Source: Paraburkholderia solitsugae
GTDB lineage: Bacteria > Pseudomonadota > Gammaproteobacteria > Burkholderiales > Burkholderiaceae
Direction of reading: 5' to 3'
DNA length: 34,750 nucleotides
Assembly: GCF_013177695.1 (NCBI RefSeq)
Contig: NZ_WOEY01000099.1
Span: 1 to 34,750, forward strand
A program made the position numbers and the translations under genes. The first letter of the stretch is position 1; each line of letters opens with the position of its first letter. Below the pieces are notes generated by a model that ran no database searches, was not told the origin of the DNA, and saw only the letters and a list, made by a program, of their open reading frames with translations. This document shows, piece after piece, positions 8,328 to 15,944 of this stretch.

Positions 8328-8604
8328 ATGCCTGTGGCGGTGGGGTTTGCTTGGGTTTTTGCCTGCGCGGCGCTTGTTTGGCTGTGCTTTTATGGCGTTG
8401 GCCTTTCCTTGATTTGTTATTGGTCTATTAGCGTTGCCCCTGTGCGGGGCGGGCACTTTTCTTTGCATGCCGCAAAGAAAAGTAGGCAAAAGAAAGCGGC
8501 TCACACCGCTAGCTCATAAGCGGGTCCCCTGGGCTCAGAGGGGGCAGTGGTGCATCTGGAATCTGTGTCCTCGCACATTCGGCGCGAGTGACAAGGCAGT
8601 CATT
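8328..8604 (+). repeat. Left arm of long imperfect inverted repeat
   Basis: This stretch is nearly identical in inverse orientation to 8952-9236, including the shared blocks GGCGTTGGCCTTTCCTTG, TTGTTATTGGTCTATTAGCG, CCCCTGTGCGGGGC, AAAGAAAGCGGCTCA and GCACATTCGGCGCGAGTGAC. It contains a perfect 12-bp hairpin at 8455-8483. From memory, elements of this kind are frequent in intergenic regions of Paraburkholderia genomes; their role is not known to me. Confidence 0.85.
8455..8483. repeat. Hairpin in left arm (12-bp stem, 5-nt loop)
   Basis: ACTTTTCTTTGC (8455-8466) pairs perfectly with GCAAAGAAAAGT (8472-8483) around the loop ATGCC. The counterpart in the right arm (9068-9106) has a 17-bp stem. 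Confidence 0.9.
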
Positions 8605-8951
8605 CTTCCGGCGGCGCTGCGCGCGCCGAAGCGCATTTCATAAAACCGTCCGTTGTGTTCAGGCTCCCGCGTTTTGTCACGGAACCGTGGCCCGTGGTCG
8701 CATCAACTCTGCCACTGCCACTGCCACTGCCACTGCCACTGCCACTGCCACTGCCACTGCCACGGTGATGGCGCCGCATGGGCGTTTCATTCGGGCTGTG
8801 TTTTCGCACTTTCATTTGCTTGCGCAAATCGTCTTTTGGATACTTGGGTGCTTCGCAGAGGCGAGGCCGATGGCCCCCGCTGCGCGCGATCGAAGCCCCA
8901 CGGTTTCCCTGGCAGACCCATCCGCGACGCACGCGGTGCGGAGTGGGAGCT
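8605..8951. repeat. Loop of the inverted repeat, with CTGCCA tandem repeat
   Basis: This ~350-bp spacer between the two arms has no convincing gene. Its main feature is a perfect hexanucleotide tandem repeat at 8709-8763. Open frames across it encode only Ala-Thr, His-Cys or Ser-Gly dipeptide runs created by the repeat. Confidence 0.75.
8709..8763. repeat. Tandem hexanucleotide repeat (CTGCCA, about 9 copies)
   Basis: About nine uninterrupted copies of CTGCCA plus one base. Perfect short-period repeats of this kind usually vary in copy number between strains. Confidence 0.97.
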
Positions 8952-9236
8952 GATGAGTGCTTTGTCACTCGCGCCGAATGTGCGAGGGCACGGATTCCAG
9001 ATGCACCACTACCGCGACTGCGCGAGGGGCCCGCTTAAGAATTAGCGGTTTGAGCCGCTTTCTTTTGCCCCTACTTTTCTTTGCGGCAGGCAAAGAAAAG
9101 TAGGGGCCTGCCCCGCACAGGGGCGACGCTAATAGACCAATAACAAATCAAGGAAAGGCCAACGCCATAAAAGCACAGCCGAACAAGCGCCGCGCAGACA
9201 AACAAAACCAAAGCAAAGCCCACCGCCACAGGCAAA
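8952..9236 (-). repeat. Right arm of long imperfect inverted repeat
   Basis: This is the reverse-complement counterpart of 8328-8604. Relative to the left arm it carries scattered substitutions and a 3-base insertion. Beyond its outer end, a block containing TGCGCGGCGCTTGTTCG is duplicated near 9240-9262, so the outer edge has undergone a small tandem duplication. About 200 bp remain between this arm and kgtP; I saw no gene there. Confidence 0.85.
9068..9106. repeat. Hairpin in right arm (17-bp perfect stem, 5-nt loop)
   Basis: CCCCTACTTTTCTTTGC (9068-9084) pairs perfectly with 9090-9106 around the loop GGCAG. It would form a very stable hairpin in RNA or single-stranded DNA, without a following T run. 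Confidence 0.92.
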
Positions 9237-9433
9237 TATCCGAACAAGCGCCGCGCAGGCAAAAAAACCAACCCCCTCCCGTCAGCGACCCTAACAAACT
9301 CCCATCTCCTCCTTGCAATTCTGTAAAATTCGCGCACGCGCGCTATAGGCGCCACTGCGGCACCCCGATGCGCGTGTTGTGAAGGCGGCGCCACGACCGC
9401 TACCTCCGTTTAAAGACAAGGAAAAACAACAGC

Positions 9434-10747
9434 ATGACCGACCTATCCGACCAAACCGTGGCCACGGCTTACGACGCACACGACACCCGGCGCCGCATCT
9501 TCGCGATCGTTGGCGCTTCATCGGGCAATCTAGTCGAGTGGTTCGACTTCTACGTGTACTCGTTCTGCGCGCTGTACTTCGCGCCTGCCTTCTTCCCAAG
9601 CGGTAACACCACCACGCAGTTGCTCAACACCGCGGGCGTCTTCGCCGCGGGCTTCCTGATGCGCCCGATCGGCGGCTGGTTCTTCGGCCGGCTCGCCGAC
9701 AAGCACGGGCGCAAGACCGCGATGATGGTGTCGGTGTTCATGATGTGCGGCGGCTCGCTCGTAATCGCGGTGCTCCCCACGTATGCGCAGATCGGCGCAT
9801 TGGCGCCAGCGCTGCTGCTGGTCGCGCGCCTGTTCCAGGGCCTGTCGGTAGGCGGCGAATACGGCACCAGCGCGACTTATATGAGTGAAGTCGCGCTCAA
9901 GGGCCGTCGCGGTTTCTTCGCATCGTTCCAGTACGTCACGCTGATCGGCGGCCAGTTGTGCGCGCTGCTGGTGCTGGTGATTCTGCAACAAACCCTCTCT
10001 ACCGACGAGCTGAAAGCGTGGGGTTGGCGCGTGCCCTTCGTGATCGGTGCGTTGGCGGCGCTGGTCGCGCTGTATCTGCGTAAATCGCTCGAAGAAACCA
10101 CCACCGCCGAGACGCGTCGGCGCAAGGAAGCCGGCACGCTGCGCGGCCTGTGGCAGCACAAGGGTGCCTTCGTGACGGTGCTCGGCTTCACGGCCGGCGG
10201 CTCGCTGATCTTCTACACGTTCACCACTTACATGCAGAAGTACCTGGTCAACACGGCCGGCATGCATGCCAAGACGGCCAGCAACGTGATGACCGCGGCG
10301 CTGTTCGTCTACATGGTGATGCAGCCGGCGTTCGGCGCCTTGTCGGACCGCATCGGCCGCCGTCGTTCAATGCTGTTCTTCGGCTTCTTCGCGACCATCG
10401 GCACCGTGCCGCTGCTGCACGCATTGAAAGACGTGACGAGCCCGTATGCGGCCTTCGGCCTTGTCGTCGTGGCGTTGGCGATCGTCAGCTTCTATACGTC
10501 GATCAGCGGCCTGATCAAGGCCGAAATGTTCCCGCCTGAAGTGCGCGCGCTCGGCGTGGGGCTGTCGTACGCGGTGGCCAATGCGATCTTCGGCGGCTCG
10601 GCGGAGTATGTCGCGCTGTGGCTGAAATCAGTAGGCAACGAGTCGACGTTCTACTGGTATGTGACCGCGCTGTGCGCGATCGCCGGCCTCGTGTCGCTGC
10701 GTATGCGCGATCCTTCGAAAGAAGGGTATCTGCGTCACGAACCGTGA
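9434..10747 (+). CDS. kgtP: MFS alpha-ketoglutarate permease (metabolite:H+ symporter type)
   Basis: A 437-residue protein, close to the usual length of KgtP, with twelve predicted membrane segments. It belongs to the MHS (metabolite:H+ symporter) branch of the major facilitator superfamily, shown by SGNLVEWFDFYVYSF at the first helix, the loop 2-3 signature GRLADKHGRKTA, LFQGLSVGGEYGTSATYMSE, and a second GRLADKHGRK-like loop (LSDRIGRRRSM) after helix 8. KgtP imports 2-oxoglutarate with protons; shikimate, citrate or proline permeases of the same branch are alternatives, and assignment to KgtP rests on overall resemblance. It is a single gene, followed by a good terminator at 10791-10826. 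Confidence 0.85.
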   Translation: MTDLSDQTVATAYDAHDTRRRIFAIVGASSGNLVEWFDFYVYSFCALYFAPAFFPSGNTTTQLLNTAGVFAAGFLMRPIGGWFFGRLADKHGRKTAMMVSVFMMCGGSLVIAVLPTYAQIGALAPALLLVARLFQGLSVGGEYGTSATYMSEVALKGRRGFFASFQYVTLIGGQLCALLVLVILQQTLSTDELKAWGWRVPFVIGALAALVALYLRKSLEETTTAETRRRKEAGTLRGLWQHKGAFVTVLGFTAGGSLIFYTFTTYMQKYLVNTAGMHAKTASNVMTAALFVYMVMQPAFGALSDRIGRRRSMLFFGFFATIGTVPLLHALKDVTSPYAAFGLVVVALAIVSFYTSISGLIKAEMFPPEVRALGVGLSYAVANAIFGGSAEYVALWLKSVGNESTFYWYVTALCAIAGLVSLRMRDPSKEGYLRHEP

Positions 10748-10790
10748 GCATGGGCAACACGCTCGGGCAGCGCGCATGAGCGCTGCTTGC

Positions 10791-10826
10791 AAACGGCGGC
10801 TCGGGGTAACCCGGCCGCCGTTTTTT
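10791..10826 (+). terminator. Rho-independent terminator after kgtP
   Basis: AAACGGCGGC and GCCGCCGTTTTTT form a strong GC-rich stem around a loop containing CGGGGTAACCCG, followed by six T residues, 43 bases after the kgtP stop. Confidence 0.88.
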
Positions 10827-10833
10827 ATCGCCT

Positions 10834-10892
10834 CGGCAAATGCGGCAAATGCGGCAAATGCGGCAAATGCGGCAAATGCGGCAAATGCGGCA
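10834..10892. repeat. Tandem nonamer repeat (CGGCAAATG, six copies plus partial)
   Basis: Six perfect copies of CGGCAAATG (10834-10887) are followed by a degenerate partial copy. The repeat lies between the 3' ends of convergent genes, just after the kgtP terminator. It is too short in period and lacks spacers, so it is not a CRISPR array. Confidence 0.95.
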
Positions 10893-10931
10893 ATTACGAC
10901 AATTACCGCAAGCCTCGCACGGAGCGCACGC

Positions 10932-11153
10932 TCAAGCCACCACGATCTCCGTTCCCAGCACATGCAGCAGATCGCGCAGCGCCTCGGCTTGCGCCATCTT
11001 CGTATCGCTGCGCAAATGAATCTGCACGGCTCGCCCCGCGATTCCATCGACGGGATGCGCAAGCCACAACTCCACAGCAAGCCCCAATCCTTCTGGCTGA
11101 TTGACGACGACCGGCTCGATCACACGCGGCTTGAAACAGGCACTGTCAGACAT
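10932..11153 (-). CDS. Small hypothetical protein
   Basis: 73 residues from ATG 11153, with a GAGGTG ribosome binding site about 8 bases upstream. The sequence is well mixed (PEGLGLAVELWLAHPVDGIAG, then MAQAEALRDLLHVLGTEIVV) and looks like a compact folded protein. No signal peptide or membrane segment is seen. I do not recognise the family. It converges on kgtP, with the nonamer repeat between them. Confidence 0.62.
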   Translation of the reverse strand: MSDSACFKPRVIEPVVVNQPEGLGLAVELWLAHPVDGIAGRAVQIHLRSDTKMAQAEALRDLLHVLGTEIVVA

Positions 11154-11444
11154 GGCGAATCACCTCGGGGCTGATGTCGGTTCGAGGTCCATCCTAATCA
11201 GCCGCACCCGCAAGACCAAGCGACAAATACGAGTTTGCTAATGAGCGGATGCTTAGCAGAAAACGCGCTTAATACAGGAGCATTTCTTGGTTCGGTGCGC
11301 GCCGCGCCGCTGCTAATGTGGCGCCCATGCGTGGCGATCGGTTGCACCTCACGGTTGCAACGGATATAGCCAACACGCATCCGTTTCTGACACATCGCAC
11401 GCATAGTGCACAAGCACCGCACACAAACAAAGAGATCCATAAAA

Positions 11445-12266
11445 ATGAAATCGACACTACTCGCTGCCTGGCTCATGACAATGACGGGACTCTCGATGAC
11501 GGTATCGGGACTCGCCCACGCCGACCGTCTCGACGACATCAGGAAGGCCGGCGTACTGCGCGTCGCGACCTTCGACAGCAACTCGCCGTTCGGCTACGTC
11601 GACGCAACCAGCAACCATATCGTCGGCCTCGACGCCGACTATGCGAAAGCGCTTGCCGACAAACTCGGCGTGAAACTCGAACTGCAACCGACCAATCCGG
11701 CCAACCGCATTCCGTTCCTGACGTCGAAGAAAGTAGACCTGGTGCTCGCCAACTTCACGATCACCGACGAGCGCGCCAAACAGGTCGATTTCAGCATTCC
11801 GTATTTCTCGTCGGGCCAACAGTTCCTGGCGAAGAAGGGCGTGCTGAAGTCGGCGGATCAGATCAATAGCCTGCGGGTGGGCGCCGACAAGGGCACCACC
11901 AACGAGATCATGTTGCGCGAGAAATTCCCGCAAGCCACGATCGTCGCGTACGACGACACGCCGTTCGCGTTTGCGGCTTTGCGCGCGGGCAACGTGCAGG
12001 CGATCACGCAGGACGGTCCGAAGCTGGTCGGCCTGCTCGCCAATGTACCGGACAAGCAGAACTATGAGATTCCGGCGTTCACGATTTCGAACGACTACAT
12101 GGGCGTCGGCATCCCGAAGGGCGAGACGCGCCTCGTCGGCTTCGTCAACGACACGCTGAAGGGACTGGAAGCCGACGGCTCGGCCGCGAAGATCTACAAC
12201 CGCTGGTTTGGTCCGCAAACGAAGACGCCGCTTGCGCGCATCTTCAAGATTGGCGACAAGACCTGA
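11445..12266 (+). CDS. Polar amino-acid ABC transporter substrate-binding protein
   Basis: About 273 residues from ATG 11445 (AGAGA upstream). The signal peptide runs to about residue 26 (hydrophobic core, cut after HA or AHA before DRLDDIRKAG). The mature part is a type II solute-binding protein of the SBP_bac_3 family: GVLRVATFDSNSPFGYVD, GLDADYAKALADKLGVKLEL, VDLVLANFTITDERAKQVDFS and GADKGTTNEIMLREKFP. It should bind a polar or acidic amino acid in the periplasm and deliver it to the permeases encoded downstream. The exact ligand (glutamate/aspartate, cystine or other) is not decided by sequence. A hairpin at 12298-12332 separates it from the permease genes and probably lets the binding protein be made in excess. 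Confidence 0.88.
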   Translation: MKSTLLAAWLMTMTGLSMTVSGLAHADRLDDIRKAGVLRVATFDSNSPFGYVDATSNHIVGLDADYAKALADKLGVKLELQPTNPANRIPFLTSKKVDLVLANFTITDERAKQVDFSIPYFSSGQQFLAKKGVLKSADQINSLRVGADKGTTNEIMLREKFPQATIVAYDDTPFAFAALRAGNVQAITQDGPKLVGLLANVPDKQNYEIPAFTISNDYMGVGIPKGETRLVGFVNDTLKGLEADGSAAKIYNRWFGPQTKTPLARIFKIGDKT

Positions 12267-12297
12267 TCGCCGTGTCGCTGTAACACCCGTGAACAAA

Positions 12298-12332
12298 CGG
12301 GCACGTTGGCAACGTGCCCGTCGGCGTTTTTT
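12298..12332 (+). terminator. Intra-operon hairpin/attenuator
   Basis: CGGGCACGTT (12298-12307) pairs perfectly with AACGTGCCCG (12311-12320) around GGC; a six-T run follows after six bases. It lies between the binding-protein and permease genes, where partial termination or mRNA stabilisation is common. Confidence 0.75.
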
Positions 12333-12364
12333 AAAGTAGCAGGGTTAAAGAAGCAGGTTGAAAG

Positions 12365-13090
12365 ATGCAAGCGTGGCTCGCTCCAAAGTATCTGATGTGG
12401 CTGTGGCAAGGCTTCGGTGTAACCGTCGGTCTCGCGTTGACGGCGGCGCTCGCGGCCACCTTGTTTGACTTCGTGCTGGCGATCGCGCGTCATGCCCGGT
12501 ATGGCTGGCTGCGTCGTGCAACGGCCACGTATGTACTGGTGTTTCGCAACACGCCGTTGCTGGTGCAACTGTTCTTCTGGTACTTCGGCGCGGCCACGCT
12601 GATGCCTGACGTAGTGATGCAATGGCTGAACACGCCGCATGGCATGCACATCGGTGCGTATGCGTTGCGCTGGCCGTCGTTCGAATTTGTCGCCGGGTGG
12701 ATCGGGCTGACGTGCTATACGGCGGCTTTTATCGCCGAGGAGTTCCAGGCGGGTTTGCGTGGCGTGCCGGCTGGTCAGCATGTTGCAGCCGCAGCCCTTG
12801 GTCGCACACCATTGCAGGCGTTCCGCTACGTCGTATTGCCGCAAGCCGTCCGCATTTCGTTGCCGCCGCTCTTCGGCCAGTATATGAACCTCGTGAAAAA
12901 TTCATCGCTGACCATGGCGATCGGTCTGGCCGAACTATCGTATGCATCGCGTCAGGTCGAGACGGAGACCTTTAAAACTTTCGAGGCGTTCGGTGTGGCA
13001 ACCGTGCTGTATATCGCCGCCGTCGCCTTGATCGAAGCTGTCTCGCATACGGTGGCGCATGCGCGTGGCCGTTCATTCGTGAGGCGCTGA
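12365..13090 (+). CDS. Amino-acid ABC transporter permease (first)
   Basis: A 241-residue HisM/GltJ-type inner-membrane permease with about five membrane helices. The hallmark N-terminal segment FRNTPLLVQLFFWYFG and the EAA loop AAAALGRTPLQAFRYVVLPQ, which contacts the ATPase, are both present. It is followed after two bases by the second permease gene, so the two form a heterodimeric channel. No ATP-binding protein gene lies in the cluster. Confidence 0.88.
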   Translation: MQAWLAPKYLMWLWQGFGVTVGLALTAALAATLFDFVLAIARHARYGWLRRATATYVLVFRNTPLLVQLFFWYFGAATLMPDVVMQWLNTPHGMHIGAYALRWPSFEFVAGWIGLTCYTAAFIAEEFQAGLRGVPAGQHVAAAALGRTPLQAFRYVVLPQAVRISLPPLFGQYMNLVKNSSLTMAIGLAELSYASRQVETETFKTFEAFGVATVLYIAAVALIEAVSHTVAHARGRSFVRR

Positions 13091-13092
13091 GC

Positions 13093-13824
13093 ATGACATG
13101 GTCGCTGTTTGCCCATAACCGGCCGTATCTGCTGGTCGGCGCGTTTCCGCAAGGACCGCTCGGCGGCGCGGCGCTCACCTTGGTGCTTGCCTTGTGTTCA
13201 GCGCTTGTGTCGGCCGTGCTCGGCCTCGCGGGTGGCATTGCGCTGGCGATGGCGGGGCGCACCGCCCGTGTGCCGTTGCTGCTCGTGATCGGTTTCTTCC
13301 GCGCGATTCCCGTGTTGATGCTGATTTTCTGGACGTATTTCCTGTTGCCGGTCGTCTTCCATGTCGATGTGCCCGGACTCGCAACGGTCGTCTGCGCGCT
13401 CTCGCTGATCGGCGGCGCGTATCTCGCGCACTCGGTGCATGCGGGCATTCGCGCGGTTGGCGACGGTCAGTGGCAAGCCGGGCTGTCGCTCGGACTGACG
13501 CGGATGCAAACCCTGCGCTACGTGTTGCTGCCGCAGGCGATGCGCATCATGGCGCCTTCGTTCGTGAATCAATGGGTGTCGCTGGTGAAGGACACCTCGC
13601 TCGCGTATATCGTCGGCGTCGGTGAACTGTCGTTCGTCGCGACGCAGATCAGCAATCGGCTAATGGTGTACCCCGCGCAGATCTTCCTGTTCGTCGGCTT
13701 CATCTATCTAGTGCTGTGCACGGCGCTTGACCGCGTCGCCACTTATGCGCTGACGCGGCGCAAGCGCATCGTGCGGCCGCTCGCACCGGCCGCCGGCGAG
13801 GCATTGTCTAGCGACTCACCTTAA
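13093..13824 (+). CDS. Amino-acid ABC transporter permease (second)
   Basis: A 243-residue permease of the HisQ/GltK type. Diagnostic segments are FFRAIPVLMLIFWTYFLLP and the EAA loop QAGLSLGLTRMQTLRYVLLPQ. It follows the first permease gene after 2 bp, so translation is probably coupled. The 3' end overlaps a convergent glycosyltransferase gene by 4 bp, so the operon ends here without an ATPase gene; an ATPase encoded elsewhere must energise the importer. Confidence 0.88.
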   Translation: MTWSLFAHNRPYLLVGAFPQGPLGGAALTLVLALCSALVSAVLGLAGGIALAMAGRTARVPLLLVIGFFRAIPVLMLIFWTYFLLPVVFHVDVPGLATVVCALSLIGGAYLAHSVHAGIRAVGDGQWQAGLSLGLTRMQTLRYVLLPQAMRIMAPSFVNQWVSLVKDTSLAYIVGVGELSFVATQISNRLMVYPAQIFLFVGFIYLVLCTALDRVATYALTRRKRIVRPLAPAAGEALSSDSP

Positions 13825-14807
13825 AACCGCGGCGATGTATGTCCGCTGACCGGGCTCACAGCCGCACGTGAGAGCATGAGCAGGTGGTAATAGAGCCGCA
13901 TGCTGAAACCATAGTTGTAGGCGAAGAGATGCGTGAGCGCGATCTTCGACCCGAGCACCGCCTGGCGATTCTTCGCATGAACCGAGACGACGATCGGCGC
14001 GAGCCGGCGCAACGCCAGCTTGCGTGACGGTTCCAGTTGCGGCGGCAATTTCAGCGCTTTGACGAACGCATACGCACTGACGGTCGCGGCAACCGTCGTG
14101 CCGCGCGTGCTATGCGAGATCGAAGTTGCAGTCTTCCGATACACCGACACGTAGTCGTGCAGATAAAACACCTCACGTGCCGCGAGACAGAGTTCGGTGC
14201 CGAACGTGAAATCGCAGCACATGCCGTACTGATCTTTGTAGCCGATCCGCCTGACGAGGTTCGCGTTGGCCATCCAGCCGTTGTTCGGGAACATCTGGAT
14301 CAGCCCGCATCGGCCGGGCAAAGCCTGCAAGCCTTCAGCATCCTTGGTGCGGTGAAACGCGGTGTTCAGTCGCGCGCTCGCGTCGAAATCGACTGTGCCG
14401 CTGTGATCGGCCTCGTACTGATCGGCGAACGCCACTTCCAGTTGCGGATGACGCGCCCATAGCGACACAAGCTTTTCGACGCCGTCGGTGGTGAGCAGGT
14501 CGTCGTCGTGAATCAGCAGGATCTTGTCGCCGCGTGCGCGCTCGAACAGGCTCGCGACGTTGCGCGCCTGGCCGAGCGACGGCTGGTTCTTCGCATAGCG
14601 GATGCGCGGCTCGTTCGCATAGCGCTGTGCGATCAACTGCTGGGTGCGTTTGTCTTTTGAATCGTCGCCGATCACGATTTCCAGATTGCCGTAGCTCTGC
14701 GCGAGGCAAGAGTCGATGCACGCGACGAGCAGTTCAGGACGATTGCAGGTCGGCAAGCAAATGGAAACCTTGGGAGAGGGATGGGACGGGGTGGAGAGGG
14801 TGAACAC
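13821..14807 (-). CDS. Family 2 glycosyltransferase
   Basis: 328 residues from a GTG at 14807 with a good AAGGAG site about 7 bases upstream. The N-terminal GT-A fold is clear: VSICLPTCNRPELLVACIDS (14-33), EIVIGDDSKD with the nucleotide-binding Asp near 48-49, and the metal-binding DDD at 101-103 within LLIHDDDLLTTDG. It should be an inverting transferase using a nucleotide-sugar donor. No membrane helix is obvious, although the C-terminus is basic and moderately hydrophobic and may associate with the membrane. It is an orphan: no other polysaccharide gene is adjacent, and both neighbours are unrelated. The acceptor is unknown. Confidence 0.87.
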   Translation of the reverse strand: MFTLSTPSHPSPKVSICLPTCNRPELLVACIDSCLAQSYGNLEIVIGDDSKDKRTQQLIAQRYANEPRIRYAKNQPSLGQARNVASLFERARGDKILLIHDDDLLTTDGVEKLVSLWARHPQLEVAFADQYEADHSGTVDFDASARLNTAFHRTKDAEGLQALPGRCGLIQMFPNNGWMANANLVRRIGYKDQYGMCCDFTFGTELCLAAREVFYLHDYVSVYRKTATSISHSTRGTTVAATVSAYAFVKALKLPPQLEPSRKLALRRLAPIVVSVHAKNRQAVLGSKIALTHLFAYNYGFSMRLYYHLLMLSRAAVSPVSGHTSPRF

Positions 14808-15209
14808 GGGCGTCTCCTTTCTTATCTGTTAACGGGCAATGGGCGCAGCCAGTTCGCTTTGCGCACACATTGCTGCATGCAGCAAAATAGTTCATTACAA
14901 GAAAAAAATAATCCGTAATAAATCGGAAAAAATGTCAGCCTTATGAAAGGAATTCGAAGGGAAAAATTTGTGCGGCTTTGGTGCGAAAACGGAGCAAAGT
15001 CGCTTGGGTTAGCACTTGATATTTCAACTGACCGGAGGCTCGCCTTCGCCGGCTTTTTTTGCCGGGACGGTCCGCTGGCGTTTGATCGCGCCCTTCATCG
15101 TCCGTTCGGGCAGCTTGCTCTTATCATTGCCACACACTTACAAACAACACCTTGACCGCGCCCCACATTCAGCGCACCGTGAAGAAGGAAAACACCACGG
15201 GAGCGTGAA
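14808..15209. other. 400-bp intergenic region
   Basis: This region is AT-rich around 14880-14950, likely promoter DNA for the flanking divergent genes. A CCGGC-T7-GCCGG element at 15049-15065 could fold into a small hairpin with a poly-T loop. A 70-codon open frame at 14943-15155 has no supporting feature and is not called. Confidence 0.5.
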
Positions 15210-15461
15210 ATGTCCATCAACTTCCCGAACCCAAGCCGCAGCTACGACGCCTTCCGTCATTGCGTCAATTTCTGGGGCTACGACAACGCGCGCGAAATTG
15301 CCTTCACTGTCAACGATTCGGTCATTTCGAATCTGAGCCCGAGCGTCGGCTCCGACGAACCGGCAGTGCTGGCGGCCTTCGACCGTCATCGCGAGCAAAT
15401 CCTCGCGCTCGCCCGCAGTCTGTACGTCGGCGGTCCGCAAAACCGCTATACGATTTCTTGA
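15210..15461 (+). CDS. DUF1488-family protein
   Basis: An 83-residue protein starting at ATG 15210 with a GGGAG site upstream. It matches the DUF1488 pattern: MSINFPNPSRSYD at the start, then a CVNFWGYDNAREIAFTVN strand-rich core and a C-terminal helix with DRHREQILALARSLY. The family consists of short proteobacterial proteins of unknown function, often in tandem with other small genes. Here a second small gene follows about 110 bp downstream on the same strand, with a shared terminator after it. Confidence 0.82.
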   Translation: MSINFPNPSRSYDAFRHCVNFWGYDNAREIAFTVNDSVISNLSPSVGSDEPAVLAAFDRHREQILALARSLYVGGPQNRYTIS

Positions 15462-15574
15462 CGCAGTGCGGCGCGGCACGTCCAACCGGACCTGCCGTGC
15501 GCCGCCTTGTTCCACAGCCGAAGCAGCGCGGCGCCCACCGGCGCCTCGCGTTGCTTCGTCGCGGGAGTTCCAGC

Positions 15575-15820
15575 ATGGATGATGACCAGGTCAATCTAGA
15601 AGAAATCGCTGACAGCAAACGGCGGCGCGAAGCCGCACGCATCGCCGGAATCAACGAATCGGCCGCACCAGCGGCAAGCGGGCCGCAGCAAGGCCAGCCG
15701 GGCAACGAAGCCGCGCCGAAACAATGGGTCAAGCACGTCACGAAGTGGCTCGGCGCGAAGGGTACGCTGATGCAAACGCGCCCAGCCTTGACGCTCAAAA
15801 AGAAACCCGCCGCGCTGTAG
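15575..15820 (+). CDS. Small hypothetical protein, polar N-terminus and basic C-terminus
   Basis: 81 residues from ATG 15575, with GGGAG 7 bases upstream. The N-terminal part is charged and helical (EEIADSKRRREAARIAG), a Gln/Gly/Pro/Ala linker follows, and the C-terminus is basic (VKHVTKWLGAKG to TLKKKPAAL). I do not recognise a family. The frame is open far upstream, overlapping the DUF1488 gene, but the ribosome binding site favours this start. A clear terminator follows 15 bases after the stop. Confidence 0.6.
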   Translation: MDDDQVNLEEIADSKRRREAARIAGINESAAPAASGPQQGQPGNEAAPKQWVKHVTKWLGAKGTLMQTRPALTLKKKPAAL

Positions 15821-15834
15821 GCAAGCGGAACAAA

Positions 15835-15858
15835 AAACCGGCGTAAAGCCGGTTTTCT
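15835..15858 (+). terminator. Rho-independent terminator
   Basis: AAACCGGC (15835-15842) and GCCGGTTT (15848-15855) form an 8-bp stem around GTAAA, with T-rich sequence downstream and an A run upstream, so it may act in both directions. Confidence 0.85.
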
Positions 15859-15944
15859 TATTTGTGCCGCGCGCTCTCTGTCGATAAACGCATGGTTGGT
15901 GCTCGCTGGTTTTAGGCAGGGCATTGCATTCGCCCAGCCGCAAA

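Noticed and set aside
8588..9045. Open frames across the CTGCCA repeat encoding Ala-Thr, His-Cys or Ser-Gly runs
   Set aside because: A hexanucleotide repeat is open in several frames at once; no start signal or conserved flanking sequence supports a protein.
10834..10892. Possible CRISPR array
   Set aside because: The period is 9 bp with no spacers; it is a simple tandem repeat.
10776..11174. Open frames through the CGGCAAATG repeat (Ala-Asn-Ala or Gly-Lys-Cys repeats)
   Set aside because: Created by the nine-base tandem repeat; they overlap the terminator and the better-supported small gene on the other strand.
14943..15155. 70-codon open frame before the DUF1488 gene
   Set aside because: No known family, and it crosses the poly-T hairpin at 15049-15065; I could not support it.
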